Shown here piece after piece: positions 42,512 to 55,295 of a DNA stretch of 64,000 nt. Below the pieces are notes generated by a model that worked only from the letters and a program-made list of their open reading frames with translations, was not told the origin of the DNA and made no database searches. Position 1 is the stretch's first letter; every line of letters begins with the position of its first letter. A program made the position numbers and the translations under genes. The DNA is from Rhynchopus sp. YZ270_cl-10. Taxonomy: Eukaryota > Euglenozoa > Diplonemea > Diplonemida > Diplonemidae. The stretch is taken from contig OZ037863.1 in assembly GCA_964035575.1 (NCBI GenBank), forward strand, positions 474,001 through 538,000, in the 5' to 3' direction.

Positions 42512-43961
42512 TCAGTGGCTGTCACGAAAGGTGTCAATTTCAGAATCCCCAAAAAAAAAGTCAATTTTTTTTTTAAAAAAGTACGTATTTGCCAGGCTCT
42601 CCGCTAGGATTCCCGATTTTGAAAATATTCTGTTGATGGTCCACGTTGGTGGGGTACATGCTTGCGCCGCAGGCGCACGGTACGCAACTTTTTTTTTTAC
42701 CAACGCCCGATTTTGACTTTTTTGGGACGTTTGAGCACTCACCTCTCCATATCTTCTTCTCCTGAGCTTTTTTGACAGGTAGAACGGGTCTGAACCACTT
42801 AGCAGAACTTTTTTTTTTTTTTTTTTTTTTCCCCATTTTCAAAAAGTTCTGTTGACAATCAACAGAACTTTAGTACCTAGCGGAGTGCCTGGTATTTGGG
42901 CTTAAATTTGCCCGCTGATTCCGTTGGAGCAAGAATTTTGAACTTTTGAAAAAATTACATTTAGTCAAATCCAAAAAAGCGGTTTTTGCCGAAAATCTTT
43001 TTGAAATCCCGGCATAGGAGCCTAATTTTCCGGAGCTGGAAACTGCGCGGATCTGCATTTCCGGAGTCCGCGCAAAAAAATGAAAAAAAAATCGAGAAGA
43101 TTAGTGGAGTAGAAGTTTAGTGGAAGGTGGTCCACTGGGTTTGGGCACTTTACTACTGTATTACTATGGGTAAAAACCCGTTCAAAGTGCCCATGTGGGC
43201 CACCATGTAAAAAAAAAGTGGTGAGGGTGAGGCTTTTGTGTTGTTTGAGGGCTCCAAACCTTTTTCAGAGTCTTTTATGTAGTTTTTTTTTACAACTCGT
43301 TGTAAAACCACCTGAATATATTACCCAGTGGAACCTACGACAAACGCGACCGACCCATTTTTTGCACCTTTCCGCTGTATTCCAGAGCTGGGGGTGGTAA
43401 CTCCCCTTGTTGCCCAAGGCAGACCAAGCCACCTCTCCTTCGGGACGTCATCAGAAGACGCCAGGACCCAAGCACGCACGTACTTCGGCAGCAACGCAAT
43501 TTGCCAGCCATTCTCACAGCTGTCACGAAGCAACATCGCTCCAGCATTACCAGGACAGGTTCTGAATTATGAGCCATTTTCCTTAGTGTTTTCCCTTACT
43601 AAAAGTAGTGAAAATTCGATTTTGGGGGGAGAGCCGACCATCCCACAGGAAAAAATGGGTGCAAAAAATTTAAAAAAAAGTACGGAATTGAGAGATTTTT
43701 GACGAATGAATCCAAATAAAGCATTTTCGAAAAAAATAATCAACTTCTAGTCGGTCCACAGGCCAGTTTCCTTAGGCCACTTTTTCGACCCTCATCCCAC
43801 GATCCCGGGGAGGGGGAGAAAAAAATTTCCCCCGGAAACTGCGCGGATCTGCATTTCCGGAGTCCGCGCAAAAAAATGTAAAAAAAATCGATTAGATTAG
43901 TGGAGTAGAAGTTTAGTGGAAGGTGGTCCACCAAATTGACACCTTTCGTGACAGCCACTGA
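42512..43961. mobile_element. TA-flanked TIR element (mariner-like, non-autonomous)
   Basis: Inverted termini of 29 bp starting TCAGTGGCTGTCACGAAAGG, flanked by TA on both sides (42510-42511 and 43962-43963). A block of about 100 bp (AACTGCGCGGATCTGCATTT through AGTGGAGTAGAAGTTTAGTG) occurs twice in direct orientation, at 43037-43133 and 43838-43933. Its AGATTAGTGGAGTAGAAGTT part is shared, inverted, with the element at 33207-34130. No transposase; the ORF at 43328-43702 is unlike any family I know. Confidence 0.82.
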
Positions 43962-43963
43962 TA

Positions 43964-44730
43964 TATTGACATCTCCTAGACAGGTCCTTGACAAGTGTTC
44001 AGGAACACCACTACCTGTAAAAGAACCGGTCAAAATATAAAGCAGACACCAACGCAACAATACATCAAACCTGCAAAGTTTCATTAAATTTTGGACAGTT
44101 CCACACAAACATTACCCACAAGAGACTTCCATTCACCCAAATTCCGAATGCTTGTCTTTGCATTTTCGAGCTTGCGGTCACCCTATCTCGCGACAGCACC
44201 CCAGCCCGCTGATTTTTGTGGTACCCCACTCCCAGGGCCTTAAATATAATAAATTTTTAAAATGAAACCTCTTCCGTCGCAAACAACACCTGGTAGGGAG
44301 GCACCACAGCCAGTACTGCACTGCTGTTCCCTCATCCACTATATTTTCGGCAGTAGTCACCATAAAGTAGACGGGTGCACAGCGACACCCGATGCGAGCC
44401 ACCATAACAACTATTTATCGCCCCCGAATCCATACATGCATATAAGCAACAGAACTCAATGGGGACACCACCTAATGTCCAACTCACACGTTATAGCCAA
44501 GACAACCCCCTGTCACAGCCACTCCATGTCTGCTTGTCAAAAGTACCCAACTCACAGCCGCTTGCTGCACAGGCGGAGCGAAAACAAGGCAGTTGATGTT
44601 GGGAGCGTTAATACCTGACGTCGGAGTTGCGCCTCAGCTGGATGTCCGAGTCAGTATTTGTGCTTTTCTGTTTTAGGGGACGTTCCCGTACAAACAACTT
44701 AGTTCTGCGAATAGAAATGAAAGCGCATTA
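43964..44730. other. Spacer left of the 38-bp satellite, no gene seen
   Basis: A GACAGGTCCTTGAC block at about 43979 recurs inverted near 29485. The rest is unique and without a convincing ORF. Confidence 0.35.
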
Positions 44731-46354
44731 TTTCGTGAAAAACGGGCCGCTTTTATCGAAACGCGTTCTTTCGCGAAAAACGGGCCGCTTTTATCGAAGC
44801 GCGTTCTTTCGTGAAAAGCGGGCCGCTTTTAACGAAACGCGTTCTTTCGTGAAAAACGGGCCGCTTTTAACGAAGCGCGTTCTTTCGTGAAAAACGGGCC
44901 GCTTTTATCGAAGCGCGTTCTTTCGTGAAAAACGGGCCGCTTTTATCGAAGCGCGTTCTTTCGTGAAAAACGGGCCGCTTTTATCTAAACGCGTTCTTTC
45001 GTGAAAAACGGGCCGCTTTTATCGAAACCCGTTCTTTCGCGAAAAACGGGCTGCTTTTATCGAAGCGCGTTCTTTCGTGAAAAACCGGCCGCTTTTAACG
45101 AAACGCGTTCTTTCGTGAAAAACGGGCCGCTTTTATCGAAACGCGTTCTTTCGTGAAAAACGGGCCGCTTTTATCGGAGCGCGTTCTTTCGTGAAAAACG
45201 GGCCGCTTTTATCGAAACGCGTTCTTTCGTGAAAAACGGGCCGCTTTTATCGGAGCGCGTTCTTTCGTGAAAAACGGGCCGCTTTTATCGAAACGCGTTC
45301 TTTCGTGAAAAACGGGCCGCTTTTATCGGAGCGCGTTCTTTCGTGAAAAACGGGCCGCTTTTATCGAAACGCGTTCTTTCGTGAAAAACGGGCCGCTTTT
45401 ATCGGAGCGCGTTCTTTCGTGAAAAACGGTCCGCCTTTATCGAAACGCGTTCTTTCGTGAAAAACGGGCCGCTTTTATCGAAACCCGTTCTTTCGTGAAA
45501 AACGGGCCGCTTTTATCGAAACCCGTTCTTTCGTGAAAAACGGGCCGCCTTTATCGAAACGCGTTCTTTCGTGAAAAACGGGCCGCTTTTATCGAAACCC
45601 GTTCTTTCGTGAAAAACGGGCCGCTTTTATCGAAACCCGTTCTTTCGTGAAAAACGGGCCGCTTTTATCGGAGCGCGTTCTTTCGTGAAAAACGGGCCGC
45701 TTTTATCGAAACGCGTTCTTTCGTGAAAAACGGGCCGCTTTTATCGGAGCGCGTTCTTTCGTGAAAAACGGGCCGCTTTTATCGAAACGCGTTCTTTCGT
45801 GAAAAACGGGCCGCCTTTATCGAAACGCGTTCTTTCGTGAAAAACGGGCAGCTTTTATCGAAACCCGTTCTTTCGCGAAAAACGGGCCGCTTTTAACGAA
45901 GCGCGTTCTTGCGTGAAAAACGGGCCGCTTTTATCGAAACGCGTTCTTTCGTGAAAAACGGGCCGCCTTTATCGAAACGCGTTCTTTCGTGAAAAACGGG
46001 CCGCTTTTATCGAAACCCGTTCTTTCGCGAAAAACGGGCCGCTTTTAACGAAGCGCGTTCTTTCGTGAAGAACGGGCCGCTTTTATCGAAACCCGTTCTT
46101 TCGCGAAAAACGGGCCGCTTTTAACGAAGCGCGTGCTTTCGTGAAAAACGGGCCGCTTTTATCGAAGCGCGTTCTTTCGCGAAAAACGGGCCGCTTTTAT
46201 CGAAACCCGTTCTTTCGTGAAAAACGGGCCGCTTTTATCGAAGCGCGTTCTTTCGCGAAAAACGGGCAGCTTTTATCGAAACCCGTTCTTTCGCGAAAAA
46301 CGGGCCGCTTTTATCGAAGCGCGTTCTTTCGCGAAAAACGGGCAGCTTTTATCG
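44731..46354 (+). repeat. 38-bp satellite, block 1 (about 43 units)
   Basis: The unit is ACGGGCCGCTTTTATCGAAA then CGCGTTCTTTCGTGAAAA. Variants at the CGAAACGCG/CGGAGCGCG/CGAAACCCG site alternate so that 76-bp dimers form a higher-order pattern at 45130-45420. Where CCCG precedes, CCCGTTCTTTCGCGAAAAAC followed by GGG is a near-perfect palindrome centred on CGCG. With a 38-bp period, all three plus frames stay partly open and give spurious Arg/Lys/Phe-rich ORFs. Confidence 0.95.
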
Positions 46355-47245
46355 CCGGCTTTTTTAGGCATCCCTCCGGCTTTTTTGACCATCCCTCCGG
46401 CTTTTTTAGGCATCCCTCCGGCTTTTTTGACCATCCCTCCGGCTTTTTTAAGGCATCCCGCCGGCTTTTTAGGCATCCCTCCGGCTTTTTTGGCTTTTTT
46501 GGGTTTTTTTTCGCAAACACCTTTTTCAGCTGAAAAAAATACCCCCCCATAGGCTCAGATGGGCCCAAAAATGCAAATAGAGCTGGAATTTTGATGTTTT
46601 GACCATCTAGAATTTATTTCCCGGTCATTTTGAGGCTTTTTTTGACCATCACTCCGGCTTTTTGACCATCCCTCCGGCTTTTTTTGGCTTTTTTTTGATT
46701 TTTTTTCACAAACACACTTCTCACCTGGAAAAAAAACCCCCCCATAGGCTCAGCTGGGCCCAAAAATGCAAATAGAGCTGGAATTTTGATGATTTGACCA
46801 TCTAGAATTTATTTCCCGGTCATTTTGTGTACAAAAATGCACTTCTGTGTACAAGCCTACACTAATACAGTGGTTATACAAGGCGATTTCTGACCAAAAA
46901 AAATTTTTTTTTTTCGCCCAAAATCGGGCCTGGTAGGTCATAAAATGTGCCAAAAAGTCCAGTGAAAACCTCAGATTGGGCAAATTGTGAAGAAAATTTA
47001 CAAGTCAAAATTTCAACCAAAATGCGTTCAAATTCTGTGGGTAGGGTCCGGTGGGTGATGGCACAACAGCCCCATACAACCGTAATTCGGCCATTGGGGC
47101 CAAGATTCACCCGCATATCGCCAGTCGTGAGTGTATTTTGACCCCTCCCGCGTGAAACAAAGAGAACTACTCCCCTCCCGCATTCCCTCAGTCTCTCCGT
47201 TGGGAGGGAGCCTTCGGGAATCCGCAGGGAGGGTAGTAAATACTC
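46355..47245. other. Non-satellite interruption between the two blocks
   Basis: Starts with 20-23-bp minisatellite units (GGCATCCCTCCGGCTTTTTT / GACCATCCCTCCGGCTTTTTT) at 46355-46500 and again at 46650-46690. A segment of about 100 bp (CCATAGGCTCAG(A/C)TGGGCCC to TTTCCCGGTCATTTTG) is repeated at 46542 and 46741. Ends with an imperfect foldback (CTACTCCCCTCCCGCATTCCC at 47168 against the complement before 47236). No gene. Confidence 0.6.
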
Positions 47246-50200
47246 AGAAAAACGGGCCGCTTTTATCGAAGCGCGTTCTTTCGTGAAAAACGGGCCGCTT
47301 TTATCGAAGCGCGTTCTTTCGTGAAAAACGGGCAGCTTTTATCGAAGCGCGTTCTTTCGCGAAAAACGGGCCGCTTTTATCGAAACCCGTTCTTTCGTGA
47401 AAAACGGGCCGCTTTTATCGAAGCGCGTTCTTTCGTGAAAAACGGGCCGCTTTTAACGAAGCGCGTTCTTGCGTGAAAAACGGGCCGCTTTTATCGAAGC
47501 GCGTTCTTTCGTGAAAAACGGGCAGCTTTTATCGAAGCGCGTTCTTTCGTGAAAAACGGGCAGCTTTTATCGAAGCGCGTTCTTTCGTGAAAAACGGGCC
47601 GCTTTTATCGAAACCCGTTCTTTCGCGAAAAACGGGCCGCTTTTATCGAAGCGCGTTCTTTCGTGAAAAACGGGCCGCTTTTATCGAAGCGCGTTCTTTC
47701 GTGAAAAACGGGCAGCTTTTATCGAAGCGCGTTCTTTCGCGAAAAACGGGCCGCTTTTATCGAAACCCGTTCTTTCGTGAAAAACGGGCCGCTTTTATCG
47801 AAGCGCGTTCTTTCGTGAAAAACGGGCCGCTTTTAACGAAGCGCGTTCTTGCGTGAAAAACGGGCCGCTTTTATCGAAGCGCGTTCTTTCGTGAAAAACG
47901 GGCAGCTTTTATCGAAACCCGTTCTTTCGCGAAAAACGGGCCGCTTTTATCGAAACCCGTTCTTTCGCGAAAAACGGGCCGCTTTTATCGAAGCGCGTTC
48001 TTTCGTGAAAAACGGGCCGCTTTTATCGAAACCCGTTCTTTCGCGAAAAACGGGCCGCTTTTATCGAAACCCGTTCTTGCGTGAAAAACGGGCCGCTTTT
48101 ATCGAAACCCGTTCTTTCGTGAAAAACGGGCCGCTTTTATCGAAGCGCGTTCTTGCGTGAAAAACGGGCCGCTTTTATCGAAACCCGTTCTTTCGCGAAA
48201 AACGGGCCGCTTTTATCGAAGCGCGTTCTTTCGTGAAAAACGGGCAGCTTTTATCGAAACCCGTTCTTTCGCGAAAAACGGGCCGCTTTTAACGAAGCGC
48301 GTTCTTGCGTGAAAAACGGGCCGCTTTTATCGAAACCCGTTCTTTCGTGAAAAACGGGCCGCTTTTATCGAAGCGCGTTCTTGCGTGAAAAACGGGCCGC
48401 TTTTATCGAAACCCGTTCTTTCGCGAAAAACGGGCCGCTTTTATCGAAGCGCGTTCTTTCGTGAAAAACGGGCCGCTTTTAACGAAGCGCGTTCTTGCGT
48501 GAAAAACGGGCCGCTTTTATCGAAACCCGTTCTTTCGCTAAAAACGGGCCGCTTTTATCGAAGCGCGTTCTTTCGCGAAAAACGGGCCGCTTTTATCGAA
48601 GCGCGTTCTTGCGTGAAAAACGGGCCGCTTTTATCGAAACCCGTTCTTTCGCGAAAAACGGGCCGCTTTTATCGAAGCGCGTTCTTTCGTGAAAAACGGG
48701 CCGCTTTTAACGAAGCGCGTTCTTGCGTGAAAAACGGGCCGCTTTTATCGAAACCCGTTCTTTCGTGAAAAACGGGCCGCTTTTATCGAAGCGCGTTCTT
48801 TCGTGAAAAACGGGCAGCTTTTATCGAAACCCGTTCTTTCGCGAAAAACGGGCCGCTTTTATCGAAACCCGTTCTTTCGCGAAAAACGGGCCGCTTTTAT
48901 CGAAGCGCGTTCTTTCGTGAAAAACGGGCCGCTTTTATCGAAACCCGTTCTTTCGCGAAAAACGGGCCGCTTTTATCGAAACCCGTTCTTTCGCGAAAAA
49001 CGGGCCGCTTTTATCGAAGCGCGTTCTTTCGTGAAAAACGGGCAGCTTTTATCGAAACCCGTTCTTTCGCGAAAAACGGGCCGCTTTTAACGAAGCGCGT
49101 TCTTGCGTGAAAAACGGGCCGCTTTTATCGAAACCCGTTCTTTCGTGAAAAACGGGCCGCTTTTATCGAAGCGCGTTCTTGCGTGAAAAACGGGCCGCTT
49201 TTATCGAAACCCGTTCTTTCGCGAAAAACGGGCCGCTTTTATCGAAGCGCGTTCTTTCGTGAAAAACGGGCCGCTTTTAACGAAGCGCGTTCTTGCGTGA
49301 AAAACGGGCCGCTTTTATCGAAACCCGTTCTTTCGTGAAAAACGGGCCGCTTTTATCGAAACCCGTTCTTTCGCGAAAAACGGGCCGCTTTTATCGAAGC
49401 GCGTTCTTTCGTGAAAAACGGGCCGCTTTTATCGAAGCGCGTTCTTTCGCGAAAAACGGGCCGCTTTTATCGAAGCGCGTTCTTTCGCGAAAAACGGGCC
49501 GCTTTTAACGAAACCCGTTCTTTCGCGAAAAACGGGCCGCTTTTAACGAAGCGCGTTCTTGCGTGAAAAACCGGCCGCTTTTAACGAAGCGCGTTCTTTC
49601 GCGAAAAACGGGCCGCTTTTAACGAAGCGCGTTCTTTCGTGAAAAACGGGCCGCTTTTATCGAAGCGCGTTCTTTCGCGAAAAACGGGCCGCTTTTATCG
49701 AAACCCGTTCTTTCGCGAAAAACGGGCCGCTTTTAACGAAGCGCGTTCTTTCGTGAAAAACGGGCCGCTTTTATCGAAACCCGTTCTTTCGCGAAAAACG
49801 GGCCGCTTTTAACGAAGCGCGTTCTTTCGCGAAAAACGGGCCGCTTTTATCGGAGCGCGTTCTTTCGTGAAAAACGGGCCGCTTTTATCGAAGCGCGTTC
49901 TTTCGCGAAAAACGGGCCGCTTTTATCGAAACCCGTTCTTTCGTGAAAAACGGGCCGCTTTTATCGAAGCGCGTTCTTTCGCGAAAAACGGGCAGCTTTT
50001 ATCGAAACCCGTTCTTTCGCGAAAAACGGGCCGCTTTTATCGAAGCGCGTTCTTTCGCGAAAAACGGGCAGCTTTTATCGAAACCCGTTCTTTCGCGAAA
50101 AACGGGCCGCTTTTAACGAAGCGCGTTCTTTCGTGAAAAACGGGCCGCTTTTAACGAAGCGCGTTCTTTCGTGAAAAACGGGCCGCTTTTAACGAAGCGC

Positions 50201-51160
50201 GTTCTTTCGTGAAAAACGGGCCGCTTTTATCGAAGCGCGTTCTTTCGTGAAAAACGGGCCGCTTTTAACGAAGCGCGTTCTTTCGCGAATAACGGGCCGC
50301 TTTTATCGAAACCCGTTCTTTCGTGAAAAACGGGCCGCTTTTATCGAAGCGCGTTCTTTCGTGAAAAACGGGCAGCTTTTATCGAAACCCGTTCTTTCGC
50401 GAAAAACGGGCCGCTTTTATCGAAACCCGTTCTTTCGCGAAAAACGGGCCGCTTTTATCGAAACCCGTTCTTTCGCGAAAAACGGGCCGCTTTTATCGAA
50501 GCGCGTTCTTTCGTGAAAAACGGGCCGCTTTTATCGAAGCGCGTTCTTTCGTGAAAAACGGGCCGCTTTTAACGAAGCGCGTTCTTGCGTGAAAAACGGG
50601 CCGCTTTTATCGAAGCGCGTTCTTTCGCGAAAAACGGGCCGCTTTTATCGAAGCGCGTTCTTTCGTGAAAAACGGGCAGCTTTTATCGAAACCCGTTCTT
50701 TCGCGAAAAACGGGCCGCTTTTATCGAAACCCGTTCTTTCGCGAAAAACGGGCCGCTTTTATCGAAGCGCGTTCTTTCGCGAAAAACGGGCCGCTTTTAT
50801 CGAAACCCGTTCTTTCGCGAAAAACGGGCCGCTTTTATCGAAACCCGTTCTTTCGCGAAAAACGGGCCGCTTTTATCGAAGCGCGTTCTTTCGTGAAAAA
50901 CGGGCAGCTTTTATCGAAACCCGTTCTTTCGCGAAAAACGGGCCGCTTTTATCGAAGCGCGTTCTTTCGTGAAAAACGGGCCGCTTTTATCGAAGCGCGT
51001 TCTTTCGTGAAAAACGGGCCGCTTTTATCGGAGCGCGTTCTTTCGTGAAAAACGGGCCGCTTTTATCGAAACCCGTTCGTTCGCGAATAACGGGCCGCTT
51101 TTATCGAAACGCGTTCTTTCGTGGAAAACGGGCCGCTTTTATAGAAGCGCGTTCTTTCGC
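47246..51160 (+). repeat. 38-bp satellite, block 2 (about 103 units)
   Basis: Same unit as block 1, but dominated by CGAAGCGCG and CGAAACCCG variants and by GGCAGC alternatives to GGCCGC. Longer multi-unit blocks recur (for example 47590-47900 resembles 47240-47550), indicating recent unequal exchange. The array decays at its right edge (51070-51160) before unique DNA. Confidence 0.95.
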
Positions 51161-51339
51161 GGGGAACAAAACGGAATCGATAGTCCAGAATATTATGTAA
51201 CCTTGATAAAACATCTGACTTGTCACAGAACGCAAGGTTGTGCACGATTTTTGGGTTGTTTGTGCCCAGAAAAGGGGACTTCACGTGGTTTTAACTCCCC
51301 AGAATCGGTTTCCCAGCCCACCTGGCCAGGTATGGGCCC

Positions 51340-51660
51340 AAAAAACCACCCAAAAAGGCGAAAATCCCGGTTTTTGGTGAAAAACGCCTGTTTTGCCTGT
51401 AGAATCCTTAAGGAACGCACGGTTTCTAAGGCATTGTCCACGTAAACTCGACACACGAAATTAGGAATTAAAAACGAATTGGGCGATCTGATTTAGTTAT
51501 AACTGGATTTTTGAACAATCTTTACAATGCCGAAAAAATCTTACACTTTGGCGCATTTTCGCGAAATGGTCATTTTTGGTGTACCTCACACGGGGGGAGG
51601 GTAACCCGGGGCGGGGGTGGGGGGGCAGCAACCTTCAAAACCTAAAGACAAGTGTTTAGG
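51340..51660 (+). repeat. Right-flank module shared with the 57-bp satellite
   Basis: AACGCCTGTTTTGCCTGTAG followed by AATCCTTAAG, then at 51610 a G-rich run and CAGCAACCTTCAAAACCTA...ACAAGTGTTTAG. The same pieces in the same order lie at 15207-15245 and 15420-15495, to the right of the other satellite. Confidence 0.65.
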
Positions 51661-51789
51661 AAATGTTATGAAGAACGATCTCAAGTCGTTGGCGAGACAT
51701 ACGAAAGCTCTGAACCAGATCCAGTGTTTATGGTAGTGGTGCAATTATTTCCAGACAAGTCTGGCCCTCTCTTTTTTACCGAGTTGAGT

Positions 51790-52020
51790 CCGGGACGAAG
51801 GAAACTAAGGAAAAGCTCCTGGAGGAGTTGAGGGCCCATATGTTGTTATTGAGCTGGCTAGTTTAATGAAGTACCGAACAGATGTCTGTACAGGGATTGA
51901 TGAGACGTTGGACTGTGCATGAGAAGACAGAGTGAAGTGGCGAGCAAGGTCCAGAATATCAACGAAGTTAAGGAGCATTTCGGGATACAACAGAACAATG
52001 CGGACCTTTAACTACGGAAA
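51790..52020 (+). pseudogene. Possible decayed coiled-coil coding fragment
   Basis: Two open stretches in different frames read ETKEKLLEELRAHM (from about 51798) and RQSEVASKVQNINEVKEHF (from about 51922), both of coiled-coil composition like the exons of the gene starting at 52180. They could be remnants of a duplicated exon or unrecognised exons. Weak. Confidence 0.25.
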
Positions 52021-52179
52021 TAATAGGTCCACCCTACTACTTGGACCACCCCTCCCCCTTTACACACATTCTACAGACATGTTTTTACGGTGCTTGGAAT
52101 TCAATTTTGCCTTTTTTGACACATATTTCTAGCAGTAGTCTTATTGTTTCTATCTTGGAACATAGCGCAGGGGAGGAAT

Positions 52180-54723
52180 ATGAACAATAGCATGAATGAC
52201 GAACTAGCTGCGTTGATGCGGTCGTTGAAGACAGTGTTCATTGACCAGGGCTGTGAGATCGTTAACGACGATGCTACTTCCAGCAATTTGGACGACATCA
52301 TCAGTTTTGCAGGGGGCCTGGCTGAACGGCGGGGCGGTTCGTTTATGAAAACTGAGGTGGATGAGCAGACTGCTCGTGAAATCACGACTACTGTGCAGGG
52401 TGTGGATCTGTGCATTCCACAGAACAGGGTGAAGGTGCCACCACAGGATCAGGCCAGTGTGCAGGACCTATTTGAGTCGTTTGTTGAGTTAAACCGCAAG
52501 GTTCGTCTTGCAGGCGAGCTTGACGAGAATACGTCCTCAGAAATCATAAAGTGGCGTGACAAATGGATGCAAAGCCCCCCGCCAGCGGAGCAGTTGGGCA
52601 CAGCCTCCACATACCTGAACACACAGCGGACGTACCTCGACCCGCTCCTGAAAAGCTCCTCACGACCGTACCGATGGCTCCCACTCTCGCCCCAAAGCCA
52701 GGAACGGGCACAGCCTAAGAAACAGTCCACCACAGACTTCCTCCGCTCCGTCCTCCCACCTGGCACCCTGCATGGCTCAGTCGCGTCACCCGCTGTGCCA
52801 TCATATTTGAAGTTGATCGACGACCTGAAGGCCGCATATGCACCGAAGCTGACTGAGTTCCGCGGAACGCCCGTGCAGCTCCCTTCTACAGAAAGCCGAG
52901 AGAACAAATGGGTGGAGTGTTCTTGTTGCGGACAGGACCTCGTTTGTCTGACGTGTGTGCTGGCTAAGAGGCATGACCCCTTTAGGGAGACGCCGAGCTA
53001 TCTGATGGTGTCGAACAAGCTTGCTGCTGTGGTGAAGGAGATGCAGGAGCGGGAGGAGAAGGCGCTGGAGGAGAGTTGTAGGGCTGCAGCGGAGGTGTCG
53101 CCGTCACTGTGCTTTGTTTGTGGACATCAGCGTGGACAGCAGCAGATGGCAGCACGGCCGAAGAACAGTCCACGACCGCCGCACACACCACAAACACCAC
53201 GCTCACCGCATACGCCACACACACCACTACGGGGTGCGAGCAGGTTTGAAAAGGGTGCAAAGCCACGCAAAAAGCGGCCCGCTACACACACAGCTTCGTA
53301 CCAGCTTGCTGTGGCGGAGTTGCGGGAGCGCTTCAACGCACTCATGGAGACACGTCCCTTCCACACGTGGTATTTCAAGAAGGACATCCAGCTCTCACAA
53401 CTCGCCGCAGAGCAGGATGCCCAGATCATCAAACTGCGCGAAGAGTTCGAGCAACGTGAAAAAGACATCCTCCTGCAGATGGACTCCTCCAAGAAAGAGA
53501 CTGCAGCCGTGCGTGAGGAGATGTCCACATCAACAAGAAAGTACGAAGCACAGCTCGTTAAGTACGAGAGATCTCTAGCAGAACTCAAGGTATCCAAAAC
53601 AAAAAAGTACCCCCTTTCTTCCAGCTCCTTTTCCTTGTAGACGTATTTCACCTCACACCTCCCTCCTCCCCCGTTCCTTCTTCCTTCGTTTCTCCCACTT
53701 TTTTTAGTCTGCATCCAGTGTACGATGAGGGTCTGCATTTTCAACCTATCTTTATACTATTCTATTTTTCAGGGTGCGCTTATCAGTGAGAAGGCACGTA
53801 TTAAGCAAGCAGAAGAGCATCTTGAAGTGCAGTGGCGGGATAAGTTTTCTGAGTGCGAACAGCGTTTTGTGAACGTGTCGTTGGAGCAGGGCGCATTGGA
53901 GAGGCAGGGTGCGCTGTTCCGAAGGCGCGTGCTTGGGGAGATTGAGATGCTGCGTGCGAATGTATCTACTGCAGCACGTATCATAGAGGAGCTTGTGCTG
54001 GAGGCTGCAGGCGAGCAGCAGGCGTTGCACACAAAGATCAGCGACGACGCCGACATGGCAGACCTGCAGCCAAAGATATCCACCTTACGCAAGACCGGCG
54101 CCCGCAGGAGCATGCGCGGACTCTCCAGCACCCCACCCCCGCTTCCAGACAAACGCACCTCGCTCTCACCCTCCTCCCCAACCTCGGCATCTGGTGGCGT
54201 CAACACGACACCACCACCGGACCCAGAGCTAGGTGAACACACGAACTCGCCGTCAGAGGCAAAGCGGAAGAGTCGAAATGACTCACTGCATTTTGCACAT
54301 TCGATAGAGATAGATCCGAACGAGACGGACGTTCCGATGGAGCTGGAGGTTCCTGCAGAGGTTCCTGAGGTGGAAGGGGAGACAGTGGAGGATGAAGATG
54401 TGGGTGTAGAGGAGGCAGAAGCAGGTGTCGGGGACGCACAGCTGTCAGAGACGGAGCTTGCGTCGCTCGTCGGGACGGAGTGGTTTGCGGCAATCGAGTC
54501 GTTCCAAGGGCTCGACGCACACATCAACTCCTCTCTGCTGTTTGGCGTGAAAGGCAAGCTATGCGAGCATGTCCGCACCCTGAAAGCAACCACCAGCATC
54601 GCCACTACCATAAAACCAACCCGGCAACGTTCCAGGAAGACAGAGGCAGAGCTGCCGGTCATCCATTCCGGGAGGCGAATGAAGTCGGCAGTGGTACCTA
54701 GCTTGGGGTTTGAGAGAAGGTAG
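52180..54723 (+). CDS. Coiled-coil protein with Cys motifs, two exons
   Basis: Exon 1 52180-53589 and exon 2 53773-54723 are joined in phase 0 across a 183-nt intron (GTATCC...TTTTTCAG), giving 786 residues. Start MNNSMNDELAALMR; the frame upstream has no ATG. Residues about 245-312 hold CSCCGQDLVCLTC and CFVCGHQ, two Cys pairs spaced like a zinc-binding site. A Pro/Thr/His-rich stretch (about 325-355) follows, then a long coiled coil (about 395-580) that runs through the splice junction. The C-terminal half is Ser/Pro-rich, then acidic (EVPEVEGETVEDEDVGVEEAEAG), ending with a helical segment (TEWFAAIESFQGLDAHINSSL) and a basic tail. No named family; a cytoskeletal or basal-body scaffold is only an inference. 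Confidence 0.85.
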
Positions 54724-55295
54724 TCAGAGACAGCAATATTGTTTTTCAGCAAAAAATTGCCACTCTCCTTTTCTATGTCCGGAAATATTTGCCAACATCG
54801 CTTTATTCACTCAGGTGACTAAGCATGAGAGGATAGGATCATCGTTCCAGCCTTTCTTGATTGTCGTGCAAGAGAACATTCATGTCAAATTGTTATTTTG
54901 TCTTCACATTTGAGCCCAAAAAATGCTTGTCAGCAGTCTTGGTTGCCATATGTGTTATAGCAATCTCATTTTTTTTTGTTCATTTCGAAAATGAGATTTT
55001 GCACAAAAAAAAGCGGCTCATCTACATTTTCCGAGAATTGATCAAAAAAGATTGTTTGTTGTTTATCATACTACCAGCTTTTTTGCGTTACACCCTTCAC
55101 TCCCGCCCCCCATCTTCAGAGCAGCTACACAGCCCCCTCCCCCCTTTCCCCCCTTTTGGGTTTTGTTTTGATTTTTTTGTATTTATATTGTAAAAGCACA
55201 CAAAGGCATCCTCACAGAAGCGAGGCCGTCTATTTTGAAAGAGAAGCCAGTCCACCTCCCCTCTCAGGGAAGAGAAGGGATAGAAACACAGCAAC
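54724..55295. other. Spacer between two plus-strand genes
   Basis: AT-rich. Contains CATGAGAGGATAGGATCATC at 54827, which resembles the gene-strand form of the upstream motif described in the findings. It is followed by a T-rich stretch up to the TPR gene start. Confidence 0.35.

Noticed and set aside
44731-51160. CRISPR-like appearance and many Arg/Lys/Phe ORFs in the 38-bp array
   Set aside because: There are no unique spacers; the whole 38-bp unit repeats. The host is eukaryotic, and the ORFs are satellite translations in all three frames.
52449-54752. Long minus-strand ORFs opposite the coiled-coil gene
   Set aside because: Shadow frames of GC-rich exons. The plus strand has a coherent coiled-coil protein and proper splice sites.
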